DNA of 6,169 bases from HGM05232 sp044433325 (lineage in GTDB: Bacteria > Bacteroidota > Bacteroidia > Bacteroidales > Muribaculaceae): the NCBI GenBank assembly GCA_044433325.1, contig JAWXTT010000129.1, positions 1-6,169 on the forward strand, written 5' to 3'. Position 1 is the first letter of the stretch. The number at the start of each line of letters is the position of its first letter. Of the stretch, positions 5,782-6,169 are shown piece by piece. Below the pieces are notes generated by a model that was not told the origin of the DNA, searched no databases, and saw nothing but the letters and a program-made list of their open reading frames with translations. A program made the translations under genes and the position numbers.

Positions 5782-6117
5782 CTATTTTCTGTTAGCTTCA
5801 GCTGCTTCAGTTGCATTAGGGAAAATAGAACCCTTATCAATTTTAATTCTTACGTTATCCGCAATCTCTAAAATATAGCCATCCTCTTTAACATCCTTGA
5901 TTTTACCATGGATACCACCAGCAGTAATTACCTTATCACCAACGGTTAATGCTTCACGGAACTTTTTAATCTCTTTTTGTTTTTTTGATTGTGGTCTAAT
6001 CATAAAGAAATAGAAGATAGCAATCATTGCTACAATCATAACTATATTAGCTACACCACCACCCATAGCTGTTTCTGTACCAGCCGCTTCTTGAAGTAAA
6101 ATTGAATTTAACATCAT
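5782..6117 (-). CDS. yajC: preprotein translocase accessory subunit YajC
   Basis: YajC is a small inner-membrane protein of the SecDF-YajC complex, which assists SecYEG in protein export. The 111 residues match family size. A short periplasmic N-terminus rich in Gly, Ala and Thr (residues 1-21) is followed by one membrane helix (residues ~22-40, ending FYFFMIRPQ, the family hallmark), a basic stretch (SKKQKEIKKFREAL), and the cytoplasmic YajC domain with 'VGDKVITAGGIHGKIKDV' and 'YILEIADNVRIKIDKGSI'. Start codons at 6117 and 6114 are adjacent (MMLNS) and cannot be told apart. A -7 promoter element lies about 40 nt upstream at the window edge. In Bacteroidales yajC commonly follows nusB, which would lie just beyond the window. 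Confidence 0.95.
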   Translation of the reverse strand: MMLNSILLQEAAGTETAMGGGVANIVMIVAMIAIFYFFMIRPQSKKQKEIKKFREALTVGDKVITAGGIHGKIKDVKEDGYILEIADNVRIKIDKGSIFPNATEAAEANRK

Positions 6118-6157
6118 ATTATTTTATTTTTAAGTTTAATATTTTTTTAATTATCAA

Positions 6158-6165
6158 CAAAGATA
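6158..6165 (-). promoter_or_regulatory. -7 promoter element upstream of yajC
   Basis: TATCTTTG on the minus strand (6165 to 6158) matches TAnnTTTG. With the 20-bp spacer seen elsewhere, the -33 element would fall at about 6186-6189, outside the window, so only half the promoter can be inspected. The predicted leader is about 35-40 nt. The same bases could also be the 3' end of an upstream gene such as nusB. Confidence 0.4.
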
Positions 6166-6169
6166 ATAA

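Noticed and set aside
6118..6169. 3' end of a nusB gene on the minus strand
   Set aside because: Gene order in relatives makes nusB likely here, but the 52 bases are too few and too AT-rich to identify any C-terminus; only the possible -7 element was kept.
1..6169. CRISPR arrays, insertion sequences, tRNA or rRNA genes, riboswitches
   Set aside because: I saw no regularly spaced repeats, transposase motifs, terminal inverted repeats, tRNA cloverleaf arms or conserved RNA motifs on either strand. The only notable inverted repeats are the two terminator-like hairpins.

Overview
The window looks like ordinary chromosomal DNA from an AT-rich member of the Bacteroidetes, most likely order Bacteroidales. 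Four lines of evidence agree. The 3' end of the SerA homologue has the Bacteroidales-type 'TPKKxGAQT' segment and 'FQVNK' C-terminus. A DUF5606 protein, a family I know only from Bacteroidetes, is present. The gene order yajC - ybbR-like - coaE - DUF5606 is typical of the phylum. Promoters have the Bacteroidetes form (-7 TAnnTTTG, -33 TTG-like element, 20-bp spacer) rather than sigma-70 form.

Left part, plus strand (1-2983): the 3' half of serA (phosphoglycerate dehydrogenase, serine synthesis) ends at a strong rho-independent terminator. Next comes a recognisable promoter driving a small acidic protein of 80-84 residues of unknown function. After a 56-nt gap without its own visible promoter comes comEC/rec2, the inner-membrane DNA-uptake channel gene. 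comEC is split by a one-base frame change located between 1322 and 1364. The two reading frames together give about 683 residues, the expected size of a Bacteroidetes ComEC.

Right part, minus strand (2994-6169): reading leftwards from the right edge, yajC (SecDF-YajC translocase accessory subunit) has a -7 promoter element at the edge. It is followed by a terminator-like hairpin, a membrane-anchored YbbR-repeat protein, coaE (dephospho-CoA kinase, 6 nt downstream of the ybbR-like gene), a DUF5606 gene with its own promoter and leader, and an NlpC/P60 lipoprotein cell-wall hydrolase with its own promoter. The NlpC/P60 gene meets comEC tail to tail with only 10 nt between the stop codons.

The genes are housekeeping functions: serine synthesis, DNA uptake, wall hydrolysis, CoA synthesis and protein export. 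I see no mobile element, CRISPR array, tRNA, rRNA or defence system. The points worth checking are the comEC frameshift, the non-canonical catalytic residues of SerA, the hairpin between yajC and ybbR, and a short leader ORF that overlaps the DUF5606 start codon. I found no convincing evidence of a new biological system.
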